This document shows positions 35,107 through 47,911 of a stretch of 64,000 nt of DNA, in pieces (within the stretch, counting starts at the first letter, position 1; the number at the start of each line of letters is the position of its first letter). The DNA is taken from positions 435,602 to 499,601 of the forward strand of contig MNCI01025132.1 of NCBI GenBank assembly GCA_015680685.1. The letters run 5' to 3'. The DNA comes from Gnetum montanum (Eukaryota; Streptophyta; Gnetopsida; Gnetales; Gnetaceae). Under the pieces are notes generated by a model. That model was not told the DNA's origin. It saw nothing but the letters and a program-made list of their open reading frames with translations, and did no database searches. The translations under genes were made by a program, and so were the position numbers.

Positions 35107-37867
35107 TCATGTAGTTCCTGGTGGCAGTGGCTCCTCCATTGGTGCTTTCCCTTTGTCTTGTGCTCCAGGTTTTGAAACTTAATGGCATTGGAGTATGGCC
35201 TGGATCTTCTCCTCTTCAGTCTAGGGGTCCTGTGCCATCCATGCTAATGTTTCAATGTTTGATGGAGTCGGCACCTCCCATGGGCAAGGTAGTTGCGAAA
35301 ACATTTGATTTGCCTTGACATACCAAGCCGCAAATACTCGACGTTCCTCTTCGTAGGCTCTGGCTTTATCTTTATATTCTTGGAAATCCACAAGCCGTCA
35401 AGCCAGATCTGTTGTGACACCTTTTTATCCTTGGTAGCTTGCTTTTACCACCTTAAATTCAGAATTTTCGATCTCTAATTTTTCCAATAACTTTTTACGT
35501 TCTGCAAATTCTGCTTCGTATTTGACATAGGTGGTAGCTACCTGTTGCTCGAGCTCTATTCTGGGGTGCCTTGCTGTTAACATGGCAAGGTTGGCATACC
35601 GCAGGTTTGCCAACTCCATGTATTTTGTCAGATCCTGAATCTGCAAGTCCCGATTCTTAACTTCCACTTGGTGGGCAAAGGCATATGTGTCCAATATGGC
35701 CCACCAGTCAGTGTGTTGAGCACTGATAGTGTTGATGTGGGCCTTGGCCATAAGGATCTCCTTCTCAAGGATCTATTTGTACATCCCCACCTGATCTCGG
35801 AAGTGCTCCTTTAGCTTTTCATGTCGTTTGGTCTCATTTTTCCACACGCTTATTTCAATAGTTGTCTTTTGACGAATTGCGCGTACCTCCTCCATTGAGA
35901 GGGTTTAGTTCTCTTTGGCTAAATAACTTATGTCTTAGTTGACCTAGATGAATTGTTCTCGCAACTAATGGAAATGTTCTTTGAGAACATTCTTTTGCTT
36001 TTCCACAGAGGTCAAATGAAGGTTGTCAACAACAAGCTGTTTATTTTCTTCTTGTAAGGCATTGAGTGCTTTGAGATGAGCATGAGTTTGCGCCTGTGCT
36101 ACAAAGGCATCCCAAACAACCTTCTCTTTTTCTTCAACCATCTTTTTATTCTCTATTAGTAGCTTGGTTAGTTACTCAGTTCTAAAACTGTCTAGCTGGT
36201 CTGTGGGAACAAATTGTAAAGGATCCCATTGTGCTGCTTGTAGGGCCACGAGCTACTCTTGTAATTTTTGCACCTCTACTTCAACATGCTCAGCCCTCAG
36301 TTCTGTTAAAACCAACTTGCCCTTCGTGAAAATGAGGTCTAATTGAATTGCTATAATATCCTGAGTGATTTCAAACAGGGACGTCATTATTTGTTCTATT
36401 TGTAGCAATCGATCAAGCAGATCCTCATGTTCTGCAAGAGTCATTGAGATACCAACCAAAGTTTGAGCATCCCGTGCTCCTGTGAGATCTGCTGGTGGCA
36501 TAGCAGGTACATTGAATGATTCTTTGATGTGGTCTATGACCACTTCTGTAGCTCCTGTGACATCCTGGTGTTGCATGACCACCACAGTGGCCCCTTCACC
36601 AATTTCTAATTGCACTTGGAAAGATGTCACATTTCCTAAGATCTGTTGTGACCAAGTACTTTCCCCTCCTCTTGTATGGATAGACACTTCACCCCTTGTA
36701 CGATCCAAAGAAACTGTGGGTTGTATGACATCATCAATGATGCGGAAGAGATTTGCATCATCACGACTTCCCCAACTGACCGTCTCAACGATGGCCCTGA
36801 GGTGGCTCATCGACGGTCTGTAATCTTACAGCGGTGATGGCTGATCCTAGCCTGTGCTAGGCCCTGCTTCCTATTGTTGGCTAGGTCCTGTACTTGGAGG
36901 TTTGCTAGGTCCTGCAATTTGAGTTGCAATTGGTCCAGCCGTTTGTTCTTCTTCTTCTTCTTCTGGCCCCAGCATCTCACCAGTGATTTTCCTTACGGCT
37001 GGTGGACTTTCAAAGGACATCGTTGGTATACCCCTTGATACCAGCACTTCAAAAAACCTTTCTAATAAGACAAGGGAAGGGCAACGCCATCTTTCCTGTC
37101 TTCCATTCCTCGAACTGCCTTAGGATCTCTGTTAAGTATAGATGGGGCAGGTTAGCATTAACCTTTTCCATCAGCACTACACATCCTCTTGCCACATATG
37201 TTGATATTCTTTTTAAGCCCTTCATGGGGAAGAGGTGATAAGTTCAAATTTTGAAGTAGATCCTCTCCTCCGTTGTCAACTCACCAAATGTCTTATCTCT
37301 ACCATACGCCCTTTCCAACCAATCCCGTCACACATCGGGGTCTGAACAGGTGGATAACTGAGCAACCTTGGGCCCTGCATTTGAAAGGTTTAATATTTAT
37401 GAAATGGCCTGCATGGAGAAATCGACTGTCACACCACAAATATTGATGGTGGTGCCTTGCTCCCTATTGTGCTAGAATTGGTACGTCTCCCCTAAGTACC
37501 AGGCACCATTTTCAGAGAGGATAGGCCATAAGGGAGATCCTTTGAGGTGATCCCTAATAGCCTCAGAAGCGAACTCTGCAAAAGATTCAAAGTTTAATTC
37601 CATAATCACCGCAGCAAATGTGGACTTTTCATGGATGGCCTGAACACAATCTTGGGGCAACGTGAGATGTTGTCCCTAGTTAGGCACTACAACAACTCCT
37701 CCTTCTGCTTTCCTGGATTGTACGATAGGAGGGTCCTCTTGATGAATACTAAATGATTGTTCCTCCTATTCTACATGTTGTCTAATAGGGACTTGTCTTC
37801 CACCTCTCCTAGGTCGTTTGCTTCCACCTTGATCAGGACCTTCCTTTTGTCCATGTTTCGAGGCCAT
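35107..37867 (-). pseudogene. Extra ORF of E3 (plant-transposon domain plus coiled coil)
   Basis: On the minus strand the ATG at 37867 opens MASKHGQKEGPDQGG and the product ends with PPGTT and TGA at 35107-35109. It is about 920 codons with a dozen or more stops and a frameshift near 37010. The middle (ERIYFKI, LPHLYLTEIL, LPFPCLIRKV) resembles the putative plant transposon protein domain. The longest open part, 36810-36253 (MSHLRAIVETVSWGSRDDAN onward), is followed by a Glu/Lys/Leu-rich coiled coil including 35751-35425. It is homologous to 502-3300 in E1 and shares stops with it. In Athila elements a further ORF lies in this place; its role is unknown. Confidence 0.6.
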
Positions 37868-39742
37868 TTGCAATCACATGGGGCCAAGCGTTAGTAAGGT
37901 TGTTTTTGAAGTTAAGTTATACCTTATTGCTTACCTTAATTAATTAATTTATTTTATCTTCATGTGATATTGCCCGAAAGATTGTAATCATGAGTCTGTT
38001 TTACTTAGGTGGTTTCCAATTTAATTTCCCGGTGTACCTAAAGGGATTAAATGATTTCTTGGCACAATTATTCTAAATGATATAGCTAATTACCCTGGAT
38101 AATGTCCTTTGGGCAATGATAAATTTCAAAAAAATAGGCATTATTTGGTAGGTGTCCCTCCCCCATGACTAAGCTAAACACTCCAGGTTCAAGCAAGTTC
38201 AAACAGAATTAAAATCGAAGTACTAGCGAGCGAGATATAGGTAGGAAAGCAAGGGTGTCACACTCACAAGTCATAGAGAAAAAATTCGAAAAACTCCCCC
38301 GCGTGAATGGTGGAAAATGATGCTAAGTGTTGCGGGGGGGTTTATGGGATGCGATATCGTGTACAATACATCGCCTACACGATATCGCGTGAGCTGTGAT
38401 ATCACAGCCCTAGTGACATTGGGCACAACAATAAAATACCAAATTTTTGAAGATTTTCTTGAAATCAACGGTGTAACGTAGGACATTGGACTATTATGAA
38501 GGGGTTCTAAGGTAATTGGATGGTTTTGAAGGCACGAATAATGATATGTGGGTTTTATCAATGAGGACCTTGGGTGGTAAGTGAGAGAAAAAGGTCATGT
38601 AATGGTACACAAGAATGTCATTATTCAGAGGGATAGTAGTAGGGAAAGAAAATCATTTGAAAATTATGCTGAGGGTAAGAAATGGTGTGGGTGAGCTATG
38701 TCATAAGTGAGAATTACAAAAGATTACACAAGTGGTTCCTCCCCAAAGCAGGTTCCAACCTATAATGCCCTTGTGTAACCACACTTAAAAGTGTCCGTGG
38801 GCACTAGAAGGGTTAAATGTAATCCGCACTGATTCCACAAAACACACACATGTAAATATCACCGGAATGAGGTAAGAATTCTATGTTACACACGACACGA
38901 GCTACAATTACACAAACAGTGAGATGAGACGAACTATAGAAAGGGATTGTAAAGATTGGGACATGAGGTAACTGACCCAGGGCACAATGAATCTTGCATG
39001 TAAAGCATGATTAAGGTTTCATTAACCAATCGGTCCAAGATCAGGACCAAGTCCATTCCTCTAATCAGTGACATTGCATTGTTTCATCCCATGATGAGCA
39101 ACTATGAGAGTACCATAACAACAAGGCATACGATTACTTGGTGTTTTGTTCAAGGGAGGAGTGATTTTTGTTTTGTGGCACTTCCTTTATTGTTTTTTTT
39201 TCAATCGCTAAATCCAGAGAAGCTGCCAACCTTCAGGCATGGGTACATGTCTTTCCAATGGGACCCCCTAGAATAGCTTTGGACTTTTGAGTGCCCTTTT
39301 GATTACTCTTACTCCCATTTTTCGTTAGATCTACAAGCATCTTAGTACAACCACGTTGCATGATAACTTCCACAGACATCACCAAAGAGAATATGCAAGT
39401 CCTCTTAATGTCACACCCTAATCATTCCCTCTTGGTCCATCCTTCTTCATTCTAGGTATAATGAACACAAAATTAATTTTAAGTTTTAAAAATTTCAAGA
39501 ATATCGCTGTACCCTCAAACAGAACCTCTTATTTGTAGAATGGATGAGTGGATGTAATGGGCTCATTGTCCAAATAATTGATCATTCGAGACACAATAAC
39601 ATAGAACACACCTCAACCAATGATCCACATGAGTGTTTTATTCATAGATGAGACTACTTACAAAAGCGTAAAAAGATAAAAAGACAAAATGATAAAACAA
39701 AAAATTGAAAAATAAAAAACTGAAAAATAAAAAGTTCTAAAA
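37868..39742 (-). other. Non-coding middle of E3 with GATATCG palindromes
   Basis: No gene is supported. At 38350-38408 lie GCGATATCGTG, CACGATATCGCG and GTGATATCAC, the same motifs as in the LTR U3 parts, about 0.5 kb before the ORF start. A purine tract CATGGGGGAGGG (minus strand, about 38155) follows. Parts of 38740-39280 match the 3' non-coding part of E5 (for example the CTTCAGGCATGGGTA block). Confidence 0.6.
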
Positions 39743-41754
39743 TTAATGAAAATGAAAAGTGGTTATTAATCCTACTTGGGGGATATCCCCCATAACTAAA
39801 TGGTTGAGTATGGCAAGGATTAATAAATGGAAGATGAGGATCCTTGCATGTTGGAAATATTTTGACTTGGTCATATTTACCCCATCAGGGTTCACACACC
39901 TGATTATAGTAGGCATAGTGGGGCAATTTGTAAGATGTGGTTCTTGGGTAAAGAGTTGACCCACTATGATGTTTGTCATCGGAAGATGGTATGCAAGGAT
40001 TGGGTTGTCACTTTCCTTCCTGTGTTCATTGGGTTGTATGATTTTTGGAGTGTTAATTGGTGGCCCTGATGGAGTTACATGAGGCATTGGGTTCAAAGGT
40101 AAGGGTGCACCATAGGTTTGGACTTGTGCAGAGTTGGAGGATGCAGTGGCCTTGGAATTGTGTTGTCCCTTCCTAGGGTCATTTCTAAAGAAGGGATGCC
40201 TACGATGTTGCTAAGGTCTCTCATTGCTATTGACAATATTAGCACAAGTGATGTTTGGGGGTTGTTGCTATGGTGCAGACACTTTAAGACAGTTGGTGGC
40301 GATGTATAAGGAGGGAAAGGATGAGAATGTTGAAAATTAGGTGAAGTATAAGGTGCACAAGTCGATGGTTGTGTTGAGGACATGGGCTGATAGTATTGAG
40401 GAGAATAGTAGTGCAGTGAGATAAAGTATGTTGACCCTGTTGTGGAAACAGGATGTTGAACCAGGTAAGCGTTTGGATTCAAATGATATGAAGGGTGTTT
40501 CTAGTTTAGGGGTGGCTTCCCCCATGACTAGGATTGTTGCCACTGTGATCGAACATAGTATCTCTGTACGAACTCTGGGTGTAACGTGCTTCTCCAATGC
40601 TCATATAGATGTAACAAGATTGGGCATTGTCCTTTGGGGTGATCATACAAGAAAATGTTGCATTCATACATGTGCTTGGCAGTTGAGCTCTTATTTTCCT
40701 TATCCCTTCTTTCTTATTATCTACTAATACTTTTTTATACTTCTCTGGCTATTAAAACTCTATCTCCAATGATATCGATGAATTATCCACACTTTTTATG
40801 CGTCCATTCCAACATCTTATTGATCTTTGCCTCGACTTCCTCTAATGATTGTTGTACTGGCAAAGATGGTTCTTTCTCCTTGTGGTAGGTTGATTTCTCC
40901 TTTTTATGATCATGGACCTTTGTTAAGTCGAGATTTTGGTCTCGTTGATGTTTTTCAACACTCTCCCATCTAGCCATTTCTCCTTCTTCTTTTGCTACCC
41001 ACTTAATAAGCTCTTGGACTTGATGGGTTCATAGTTCATATAGTTGACCTTGGGCATACATCCCTAAGATCTCTCTTGTTACATCAGGAAGCCCATCAAC
41101 GATATGGTACATTAGCCTTTCCTCGAAAAACCCATGGCCTTGACAGTTGTTCAATAGTGCATAATATCTTTCTAAGGCCATGTCCAAGGGTTCATGTTTT
41201 GCTTGTTTCCACTCTTGGATTTGTTTCCTCAAGGATGACACTCTTGCATAGGTTTGATATCTTTTGTTAAAGAGTTCTACCATTGTTGGCCAACATCGTA
41301 TTGAATTTGGTTTTAACGATCTATACCATACTTTTGCTTAGCCAGTGAGTGTCATAGGAAAGAGCTTGAGTTTTTTCCAACCACTATCAATGTTGTTCCA
41401 TGTATAGGCATCGTAGAAGGCTTGTAAATGTTCATGCAGATCTAATTCATAGCCTCCTAAAAAATTATGGAAGTTATTTAAATCGAGCCTGGGTAGACAG
41501 CTCTCTTTACGATGCCTACGGGAGATTCGAACAGCCTCTTGTATTTGCATTAGGCTTGTAGTGGCCAATAGGGGTTCATCGTCATCTTGTAAGTTATGCT
41601 TTCATGCATTGGGATGATGTTTCCTTTGTTTATGTTTATAAGAAACCCTCACTTCAGGTTGCGTACTCCAATCTTCATTATCATATAATTCATTGGTTAT
41701 CCAATGAACTTCCTCACTAGGTGTGGCATTATTGTAATCTTGTAGAAGAGCCAT
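39743..41754 (-). pseudogene. gag remnant of E3
   Basis: The frame starts at the ATG at 41754 (MALLQDYNNATPSEE). It contains RLDLNNFHNFLGGYELDLHE, KKLKLFPMTLTG, the capsid-like part MVELFNKRYQTYARVSSLRK and GHGFFEERLMYHIVDGLPD (41283-41029), a Lys/Glu helix, a knuckle-like CNIFLYDHPKGQC near 40665 and a Pro/Ser/Tyr-rich tail. It is clearly related to the E2, E4 and E5 gag but a separate subfamily. It has several stops. Confidence 0.8.
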
Positions 41755-41876
41755 GGTTGTGAAATTGTGTGTGAATTTATATGTGACTTTTTATAATTAT
41801 TTCTTTCTAAAAGATATATCATTAATTTCTGTATAGTGACCTTGTATGATATAACTAATCTAGATAACTAGCACCG

Positions 41877-41895
41877 TCCCCGGCAATGACGCCGA
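41877..41895 (-). other. Primer-binding site of E3 (tRNA-Asp type)
   Basis: On the minus strand, one base after the LTR end, the sequence reads CGGCGTCATTGCCGGGGA, three mismatches from the tRNA-Asp complement. Confidence 0.8.
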
Positions 41896-42727
41896 TGATG
41901 AGTGGCGAGGTACCCCTACACTCAACTACATGAATATGAGCATTACACGAGCGATCAGGTTGAACTCCGCAGACGGAGTAGTTGTCGCAACTAGACAGTT
42001 AACCTTAGCTTGTAGTTCGTTATCTTCCCACCTGGACTAGTATTGGCTTTGTCACGTATGGTTTAGTCCAAAGTGAGGTGTATGCTATGTTTCTAACCTA
42101 ATGCTACTCCTGAAGGCAATGGAAGATAATATTAACTAAGCTAAGGGAGAAAGGGTGAGAAGGAATCTAGCTAGCCTAAGTGCGATGAGCATCCGTTCCT
42201 TGATTATCCATACACATCTTGGACTTCGTGCACAACTACCATTGGGATTACCAAGCGTAGATCCTAGGTACGCTACTGGGCTACCAAGTAGTCACACTTA
42301 AATGCTCGTAATCAAGTCGTACTCATTTCACGTTTTAACATGAGTTTAAGGGTGAGAAGAGATTAACTAGGAAAGCAATAAATAAAAATTAATTAAATGA
42401 TTAAACTAAGTGAATGCTGAAATGATGAAGTAATCTCGATCTTTATTGTCGGTCATGTGCGTGTCCAAGTACGTCACACTCGAATAAAGGATGCCGTACA
42501 ATTACAATCACCACAGTGTGGGCATACACTGGGAGAGAAAAGGGTTGAGAGAAAGAAATTAAAACACTTAAACTAAAATTGACTTACTTCCTACTTACTT
42601 TCTTCTGATAACCGACTCCTCTTATTTATAGATGAGGAGACAAACTACAATATCGCGTACACGATATCACGACGAGGCTGCAATATCGCATACGCGATAT
42701 CGTGATGCACTAAATGGCAACTCATCA
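41896..42727 (-). repeat. 5' LTR of E3 (family C)
   Basis: 832 bases with the same ends as 34143-34941. The U3 end holds a cluster of ATATCGCG palindromes (42650-42705), more than in the other LTR. A TATA box lies near 42623 on the minus strand. Confidence 0.92.
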
Positions 42728-42732
42728 CCTAG

Positions 42733-43791
42733 CATGGCCTTATCATTATAAATACCTAGAGTCTATTCCATAGAACTAATCTAACTACTTGACCAACATT
42801 TAGAGTAGAAAGTCAAACAAGGAGGTTTTCCCAAAGTAGAAGAGAAAGCCTTATCCAAGTCTACACAAAGCTTCTCAATTTATGTAAGTTTAATGGAATA
42901 CTCTCAAGTTCTAATTACTTTTGTTGTTCTTGTGTTGTATTTTGATTATCTTACTTCTCAAAATAGGATAAAGAACTCAAGAGGTGGATCTTAGCCTTGT
43001 AAGGGTTTCAAACACATTGGATCTAGAGTAGGGAAATTTATTACAATTACTCTTCTTTTTTGTTTACATTCCTAGGATTTGTGCATTCTCTTATATATTT
43101 TGTTTTGACATGATTAATTAATTAGTCAAAGACGAAATTGAGATGAATGAATTTTTTATTTGAGTTTGCAGTGTTTGATTTGTTTCTAGTTCAATCTCTT
43201 CACCATTTCTAAAATGTTGTATAAGTATTGCAGTTTGTTTTCTAATGTGGGTGTTTGAACCTATATACTAACCATTTCCCCCTATTACCCTATTTTCAAG
43301 CCTATTTTCTCTTCCTTGGGTTCATGTAGTATAGAATTATATTAGAGTTCTTGCATAATACAGTTTGACATTTTTGACTTAAGATCTAGATGCATCATTA
43401 GCCATTCAATTTGTTGTGATTTTTGTTGTAACCTACATGGCCAACTCATGACATACATCTTTTATCATGACTTTTGTCTAGGGTTCACAATATATTGACA
43501 TAAGTTGCAATGGAAAAAATAAAAAACTAAAACTTTGAATCAAGGAGGATTGATGTGGATTCTTCTATCATTGTCATTATTCCAAGTCATGAGATATTAG
43601 GATATTAAAACATAGTGAAATAGGTCCAAAACCAAAAGAAGATAGAAGTAAAATCAAAACCCAAGAGGTAACCTGTAACTAATCTATAACTAAATTTGAA
43701 AGAATCTAAATGGAAAATTCACAGACAATTCATGGAGAATAGAATGGTTGATAATTAAATGAATTTATTTATTAGAAAAGACATTTAGCCA
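42733..43791. other. Flank between E3 and E4, no gene recognised
   Basis: It includes a TATAAATA at 42755-42762 in the + direction, which may belong to an older element cut by E3. No frame or repeat identifies it. Confidence 0.4.
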
Positions 43792-44660
43792 TGATGAGTC
43801 ACAATATAGCGTACGCAATATCGCATACGCAATATCACATCCACCACGCGATATCACGTACGTGATATTGCATATGCGATATCACATCCACCACGTGATA
43901 TCGCATACACGATATCGTGTCCTGCCTCATCTTCTATAAATAAGAGGCAGTGCCCTTGGTTCCAAGATAGTTAGACTTAGACCCTTAGCTATACTCTTGC
44001 AGTTTTCTCATTCCAAAGTTAGAATTATTTCTATGTGCCCGCAGTAGGAGTCATAGAGTGAACGGATATTTATTCAAGTAATTTGTACCTGAGCACAATT
44101 TTGTGTATGACAATAAAGACAAACTTTATGATAAACCTTGTAGCATACAACTTAAGCTAATTAGTAATTAATAATTATTTAATGCTTTCCTAGTTATTTA
44201 ATATCTCTCTCAACCTTCAACCCCCTTAGTTAAATACACTCAGTACGACCACTTCAAGCATGCGTGTAGCGCTTGGTAACCCAGTAACGATTAGCATTTG
44301 GTAATCCCAGTAGCGTTGCACTGGTTCAGGATGTGTACGGCAAGTGGGAACAAATACTAGTGTTAGGAACATTTAGAAACTAGTTAATGAACAGTTAAGA
44401 TAAATTAGCCACCTAGTTCTCTCTCCCTCTCCTTTATTAGCAGAAGAGATAAAAAAGACAAAAGCTATACAAATCATATACCTCAAGCTTACTTAACCAT
44501 ACAACTGTGACAATACAAGTAAGTTTGGGAAGATAACGATTGATTAACCTTGAGTGTTCCATTGAGGCGTGTAAGCACTTAGTCCTTGGAGTTCGACCGG
44601 ATCGTGCATGAAACACTCGTATTTGTATGGTTGAGTGTAGGGGTACCTCGCCACTCATCA
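43792..44660 (+). repeat. 5' LTR of E4 (family B)
   Basis: 869 bases, TGATGAG to CTCATCA. The U3 end has a 47-base tandem repeat of palindromic ATATCGC motifs (43800-43915). TATAAATA is at 43935-43942 and AATAAAG near 44111. Confidence 0.93.
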
Positions 44661-44661
44661 T

Positions 44662-44679
44662 TGGCATTGTTGCCAGGGA
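44662..44679 (+). other. Primer-binding site of E4 (tRNA-Asp type)
   Basis: TGGCATTGTTGCCAGGGA, three changes from the tRNA-Asp complement, one base after the LTR. Confidence 0.8.
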
Positions 44680-44787
44680 CTTAGTTGAACATAGGAAATA
44701 ATTCATATCATTGAAACATTAGAACAAACCCTAAGGGTTAATCAAGAAAGACAAGACAATAGTACATTGCATACCAAACAAGACAAG

Positions 44788-47160
44788 ATGTCTTCTTCTT
44801 AGCATAAGAGCACTTCACCACCTAGGACTAACACAATAGGTAGTCGACAGCATAATACACATAACCAGGATCAACCAGTTCCTCAACAGTTTCATGTGGT
44901 ATATACTCATCCCAATGAGTATGTACCTGATTTCACCTTTATTCTCCACCAAGACGAACAACTACGTTGGAGAGACTTGGAGGGTAACATAGTGTTACCT
45001 CCAAATCGATCAGTTCCCAGCATGCTCCTTCATGCTCTCACACGAATAGGCATGCCGCTTTTATACGTAAAATACGTTGCATGCGATCATGACTCAAGGG
45101 ACTATCATCCCACAGAAGCACAACGTCAAAGGGACTTGCAATAGGAGAGATATCATACATCCTTGAAGTGTAAATGGCCCCATGATGCTCCACACATTTT
45201 GAGCAAAATTGAGGATGGTGAACCTGCTTCAATAGGTTCCCAACAAAACGATGTTCCTCCTCCTAACATTGGTCAGGAGGTGGTGTATCAAAACCTCCAC
45301 TCCACTATTCACAACCCTGGTTCTGATACCCATGAACACGAAGTGCTCAACAAAGGAACACGAGCACATGATAAGGACAGACGTTCTAATTGTGATCACG
45401 ATCGAGGCCGAGGCCACTGAAGAGAAAGTAGAAAACACCGTCATGGCGATGGTTCTCCTTCTTCTTCACCTTCACCCTCTCCTTCAGTGTTTGAACACAG
45501 TTATAGGGGATCCAATCATGAGGATAGGGGAAAACGAAGTGAAATACATAGACGAGATAGTCAAGAATGAGGACGAGGGCACTATAAGAAATCGAGGCAT
45601 AGAAGAAGGGAGAGTAGGGAACCACATAGACACCATAGATGCTATGAACGAGATGATCACGAAGAACCTCTACTCACAACTAGAAGCATGCTAGATATAA
45701 CAGAGGCTGTAAGAGTTCCAACAGGGCACCAAAAGGATAGTAGGATCAAGAGGTTAGACATGAACAACATCCCACAATTTTAAGGGGCATACAACGTTGA
45801 TCCTCAAAATCATTTACAAGCATTCCACAATGCATGTGCCTTTCAAAACATAGAAAATGAATGGAAAAAACTGAAGTTGTTCCCAAGGACACTAGTGAAA
45901 GAAGCTGAAAGCTGGTACCGATCCTTAGAACCAGAATCCATTCAAAGGTGGAGTACAATGTTAGAACTATTCAATAATAAGTTCTAACCTGAGTGTCTAA
46001 CCTGCGGAAGCAAATCCAAGGATGGAAGCATGGAAATTATGAACCCTTGGATGCTGCCGTGGGCTGCTATTACACACTATTACATCATTGCCCTGGATAT
46101 GGTTATTCGCAGTGGGATCAACTATGCCATTTCATGGATGGACTTAGGCATGAAACAAGAAGAACCCTTGGGACATATGCCCAAGCAAGGTTATCAAAGC
46201 TTAGGTCTCATCAAATTCATAGACTGCTAGAGCAAGTAGCCAAAGAAGAAGGTGAGCTACGAAAGAGAGAAAGTGTGGAAGAATACAACCGAGATCCTTC
46301 CCTCCAAAAAAGGGGAGAGAGATTTTATGAGGAGGAAGAAGAGTCACCACTCGAAGAGATGGCGAATAGGAAAACATTGCCTCTCCAAAAGTTAACAATA
46401 GAAGTATTGGCAAAGGTAGACCAAATGTGGGACTCCCTAGATAGTAGGTTTAAAACTGTTCTTAAAATTGTAGAGGAGTCTAGGGAGCGAGGTAGTGACC
46501 ACGACAAAAAGAAAAAGAGAAGTGGAAAATGCACGTAACAAGGGTAAGGGAAAAATGGCCATCATAGAAGAGGTTGTGGATTCAGACATAGACAATGATG
46601 GTGGATGCGAGATTTTCCAATACGACCATCCTAAGGGATGTTGCCTAGTGATCTCACATCTACAAGAGTCTAGGGTGTATGCACTCAACCCACAACTAAA
46701 TAAATGGCAAGCACCTCGACGGTTACCTTATCCCCAAGGTAATCCAAGGCAGTTCCACCAACCTTCAATAAATTATCCAAGTGGAACTCCACCACAACCC
46801 ATTGAGCAACATCAACAGTGGTAATACCCATAATCATGGGGGATGCCACCACCAAGGCAATAATACCCCTACACGCAACCTGACCCATATGGCTACTACA
46901 TGCAGCATCCAATCTCTCCACGTGACTCTGTTAGTTACGTTACACCACAACATCACTACCAAGCCCGTGAGTATTATAGAACTCCTTCTCCTAGGGAAGA
47001 TAACCCAAAAATATACCATCCTTCAAATCCATCCCTAGCTCTCACACCAATAGCTCCATTACCACTCACTCCTGCAATTCAAGGGGGAACTCCCTACTCA
47101 ACCGTAGCAACGCAATGCCACAAGGGTTGTAAATCCTCAACCCATTGTTGGTTCTAACAA
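44788..47160 (+). pseudogene. gag remnant of E4
   Basis: The frame starts at ATG 44788 but meets a stop at codon 5. Continuing through it are PNEYVPDFTFILHQDEQLRW (about 44905), a basic Arg/His/Ser linker, RLDMNNIPQF, KKLKLFPRTLVKEAESWYRS, then a shift into the long open segment 45993-46538 (CPGYGYSQWDQLCHFMDGLR, GTYAQARLSKLRSHQIHRLL). After another shift comes a knuckle-like CEIFQYDHPKGCC at 46606-46644, where the second Cys of EB is Phe, and a Pro/Tyr/Gln-rich tail. The gag domain corresponds to the Retrotrans_gag family. It would assemble the particle, but it is broken here. Confidence 0.83.
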
Positions 47161-47164
47161 TCAT

Positions 47165-47911
47165 ATGAAGAAAATACCCTTCTTCAAAACCAACAGTCTA
47201 ACCAAGCCCTTACAACCACAAGCGGTTGAACCTCTGAACGCCTCCCCATCAAACAAGGCTTCAGAGCTCCCTTCAAATCAAACACCAAGCTCAACGCATA
47301 CGGTTATGTTAACACATGTCGTTACTGACTGGATTAAGGTTGGCCATCTTCCCAAGAAATTCTTTGATCCTGGAAGCCCTCTAATCTATCTCCAAATTGC
47401 TAGGAATGAGCCATGTAAAGCTCTTCTAGATTCAGGTTCTAGAGTCAACTTAATATCACAAGAAATGTACAAAGCCTGGAGCCTGCCTCCATTAAAGAAG
47501 AGCAATATTCACCTAGAGCTGGCTGACCAGTCCATCACTATTCCCTTGGGACTGGTGGAGGACATCGTCACCACTGTGTGTGGGTGGTTGTACTTAGCTG
47601 ATTTCCTAGTGATACAAGTGAATAACAGTAAAGGGGACTTCCCAATAATAATGGGAAGAGCATGGCTAAGTACTATAGATGCACGCCTAGGAATCCGTGA
47701 TCTTTCCCTAGAAATATCTATGGAGAACACTTTTGGAAAGATCGAGAAGAAGAAGGTTCCATGCATCACATACAATGATACAGGGTGCAATTGTGTGCAG
47801 AGATCATCGGTTGTGCAAAGTTTAGCATTTCTTGCATGCAACCGGTGTGCACAAGAAATTAACATACAAAAGTGCCTGTATGCAGCAGCCACACGACAAG
47901 AAGACACCTAG
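47165..47911 (+). pseudogene. Aspartic protease region of E4 pol
   Basis: An uninterrupted frame of 248 codons. The retropepsin active site reads ALLDSGSRVNLIS and is followed by LELADQSITIPLGLVEDIVT and GDFPIIMGRAWLSTID, the usual order in Athila-type proteases, which cleave the Gag-Pol polyprotein. The active-site Asp-Ser-Gly is intact. The frame differs from gag before it and RT after it, so it is a fragment of a broken polyprotein and not a gene of its own. Confidence 0.8.

Larger units (their letters stand above)
34143..42727 (-). mobile_element. E3: pol-less LTR element (family C) with gag and an extra ORF
   Basis: The element is bounded by LTRs 34143-34941 and 41896-42727 and flanked by a perfect CCTAG duplication (34138-34142, 42728-42732), so both ends are exact and it is 8585 bases long. 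On the minus strand the order is primer site, gag (41754 to 39743), a non-coding part with palindromes, the extra ORF (37867 to 35107), a purine tract and the 3' LTR. No protease, RT, RNase H or integrase motif is found, so it is a gag-carrying non-autonomous element. The LTRs differ by very roughly 8-9% over the stretch I compared, which means an old insertion. Confidence 0.9.

Noticed and set aside
43800-43915. CRISPR-like appearance of spaced palindromes
   Set aside because: This is a plant LTR. The units are adjacent degenerate palindromes without unique spacers.
47165-47911. Stand-alone 248-codon gene
   Set aside because: It is the protease part of a broken pol, flanked by gag and RT in other frames.
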